NCBI GenBank assembly: GCA_937888775.1
Contig: CALAQT010000478.1
Coordinates: forward strand, 1-13,115
Direction of reading: 5' to 3'
Origin: an uncultured Actinomycetes bacterium
GTDB taxonomy: Bacteria; Actinomycetota; Thermoleophilia; Solirubrobacterales; Solirubrobacteraceae
DNA length: 13,115 nucleotides
Below, in pieces: positions 12,866 through 13,115 of this stretch; position 1 is the first letter of the stretch, and each line of letters starts with the position of its first letter. Below the pieces are notes generated by a model. The model was not told the origin of the DNA. It saw only the letters and a list, made by a program, of their open reading frames with translations, and did not search any database. Both the position numbers and the translations under genes were made by a program.

Positions 12866-13115
12866 TCAGCGGACCACCAGGCTGGCCAGCCAGATGACCA
12901 GCGCGCCGAGCACCAGCGCCACCAGCAGGCCCCCGAGCAGGCGGGCCGGTGCCACCGGTGGCCCGGTCACCGGCTCGGTTGTGATCAGCTCGGCCTGGAG
13001 CAGTACCTCACGCGCCGTCGCCAGGCCCGACTGCGCCACCAGCACGTCGCGCGGTCCCGCGGCCAGGAAATCCGGGACGTCGAATCCGGCGCTGCGGCGC
13101 AGCATGCTCGGGACC
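12866..13115 (-). CDS. DUF2007-domain protein with C-terminal membrane helix (5' end outside window)
   Basis: The reading frame is open to the right edge, so the start is not visible; 82 residues can be read. The segment PSMLRRSAGFDVPDFLAAGPRDVLVAQSGLATAREVL (about 2-38, given here only as the family core around VPDFLAAG and VLV) matches the second half of DUF2007. That is a small alpha/beta domain annotated as a putative signal-transducing domain, whose first half should lie beyond the window. A Pro-rich linker follows, then one hydrophobic helix (about 59-80, LLGGLLVALVLGALVIWLASLV) at the very C-terminus. The protein is therefore probably tail-anchored with the domain in the cytosol. An internal ATG at 13105 exists, but starting there would cut the domain in half. 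Confidence 0.75.
   Translation of the reverse strand, partial: VPSMLRRSAGFDVPDFLAAGPRDVLVAQSGLATAREVLLQAELITTEPVTGPPVAPARLLGGLLVALVLGALVIWLASLVVR

Overview
The window reads as chromosomal DNA from a high-GC Gram-positive (actinobacterial) genome. The support is strong GC codon bias, the murI-rph-rdgB gene order, start codons without Shine-Dalgarno sites but with TANNNT -10 boxes just upstream, and proteins of actinobacterial flavour such as DUF1802 and DUF2007. The class Thermoleophilia (Solirubrobacter/Conexibacter-like) is my best guess; this is inference from gene content, not a search result. I see no rRNA, tRNA, CRISPR array, transposase or phage gene, and no gene-free stretch longer than 300 bases.

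Left part (72-3293, minus strand): a tight operon murI, rph, rdgB and a cation-diffusion-facilitator transporter, read right to left with gaps of 28, 3 and 2 bases. It joins cell-wall D-glutamate supply, tRNA 3'-end trimming and nucleotide-pool cleaning with a metal exporter. It ends in a 22-bp palindrome that contains the transporter's stop codon. Next, on the plus strand, is a short GT4 glycosyltransferase (3373-4311). It diverges from murI and converges on a class II HDAC-type deacetylase (4358-5383, minus).

Middle (5384-7577): the deacetylase and nadB (L-aspartate oxidase, plus) diverge from only 20 bases. Those bases hold a small palindrome giving a -10-like hexamer to each side at leaderless distance. 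nadB stands without nadA or nadC. After it come an AT-rich putative control region, a small Cys/His-rich protein of unknown function with a strong ribosome binding site (7038-7472), and a 21-bp direct repeat.

Right part (7578-13115): hyuA and hyuB, an ATP-dependent hydantoinase/oxoprolinase-type pair overlapping by 4 bases. Two near-identical strong stem-loops occupy the last codons of hyuA just before hyuB. An AT-rich promoter region then leads to a DUF1802 protein, followed by a protein that looks like a peptidase-MA-type gluzincin without its HExxH motif. At the right edge, on the minus strand, is a DUF2007 protein with a C-terminal membrane helix whose 5' end lies outside the window.

Most genes are housekeeping or metabolic and ordinary. 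The less ordinary material is the symmetric 20-bp divergent promoter, the tandem hairpins at the hyuA-hyuB junction, the unknown Cys/His protein with its odd flanks, and the pseudo-peptidase. I did not find a convincing new defence or mobile system.
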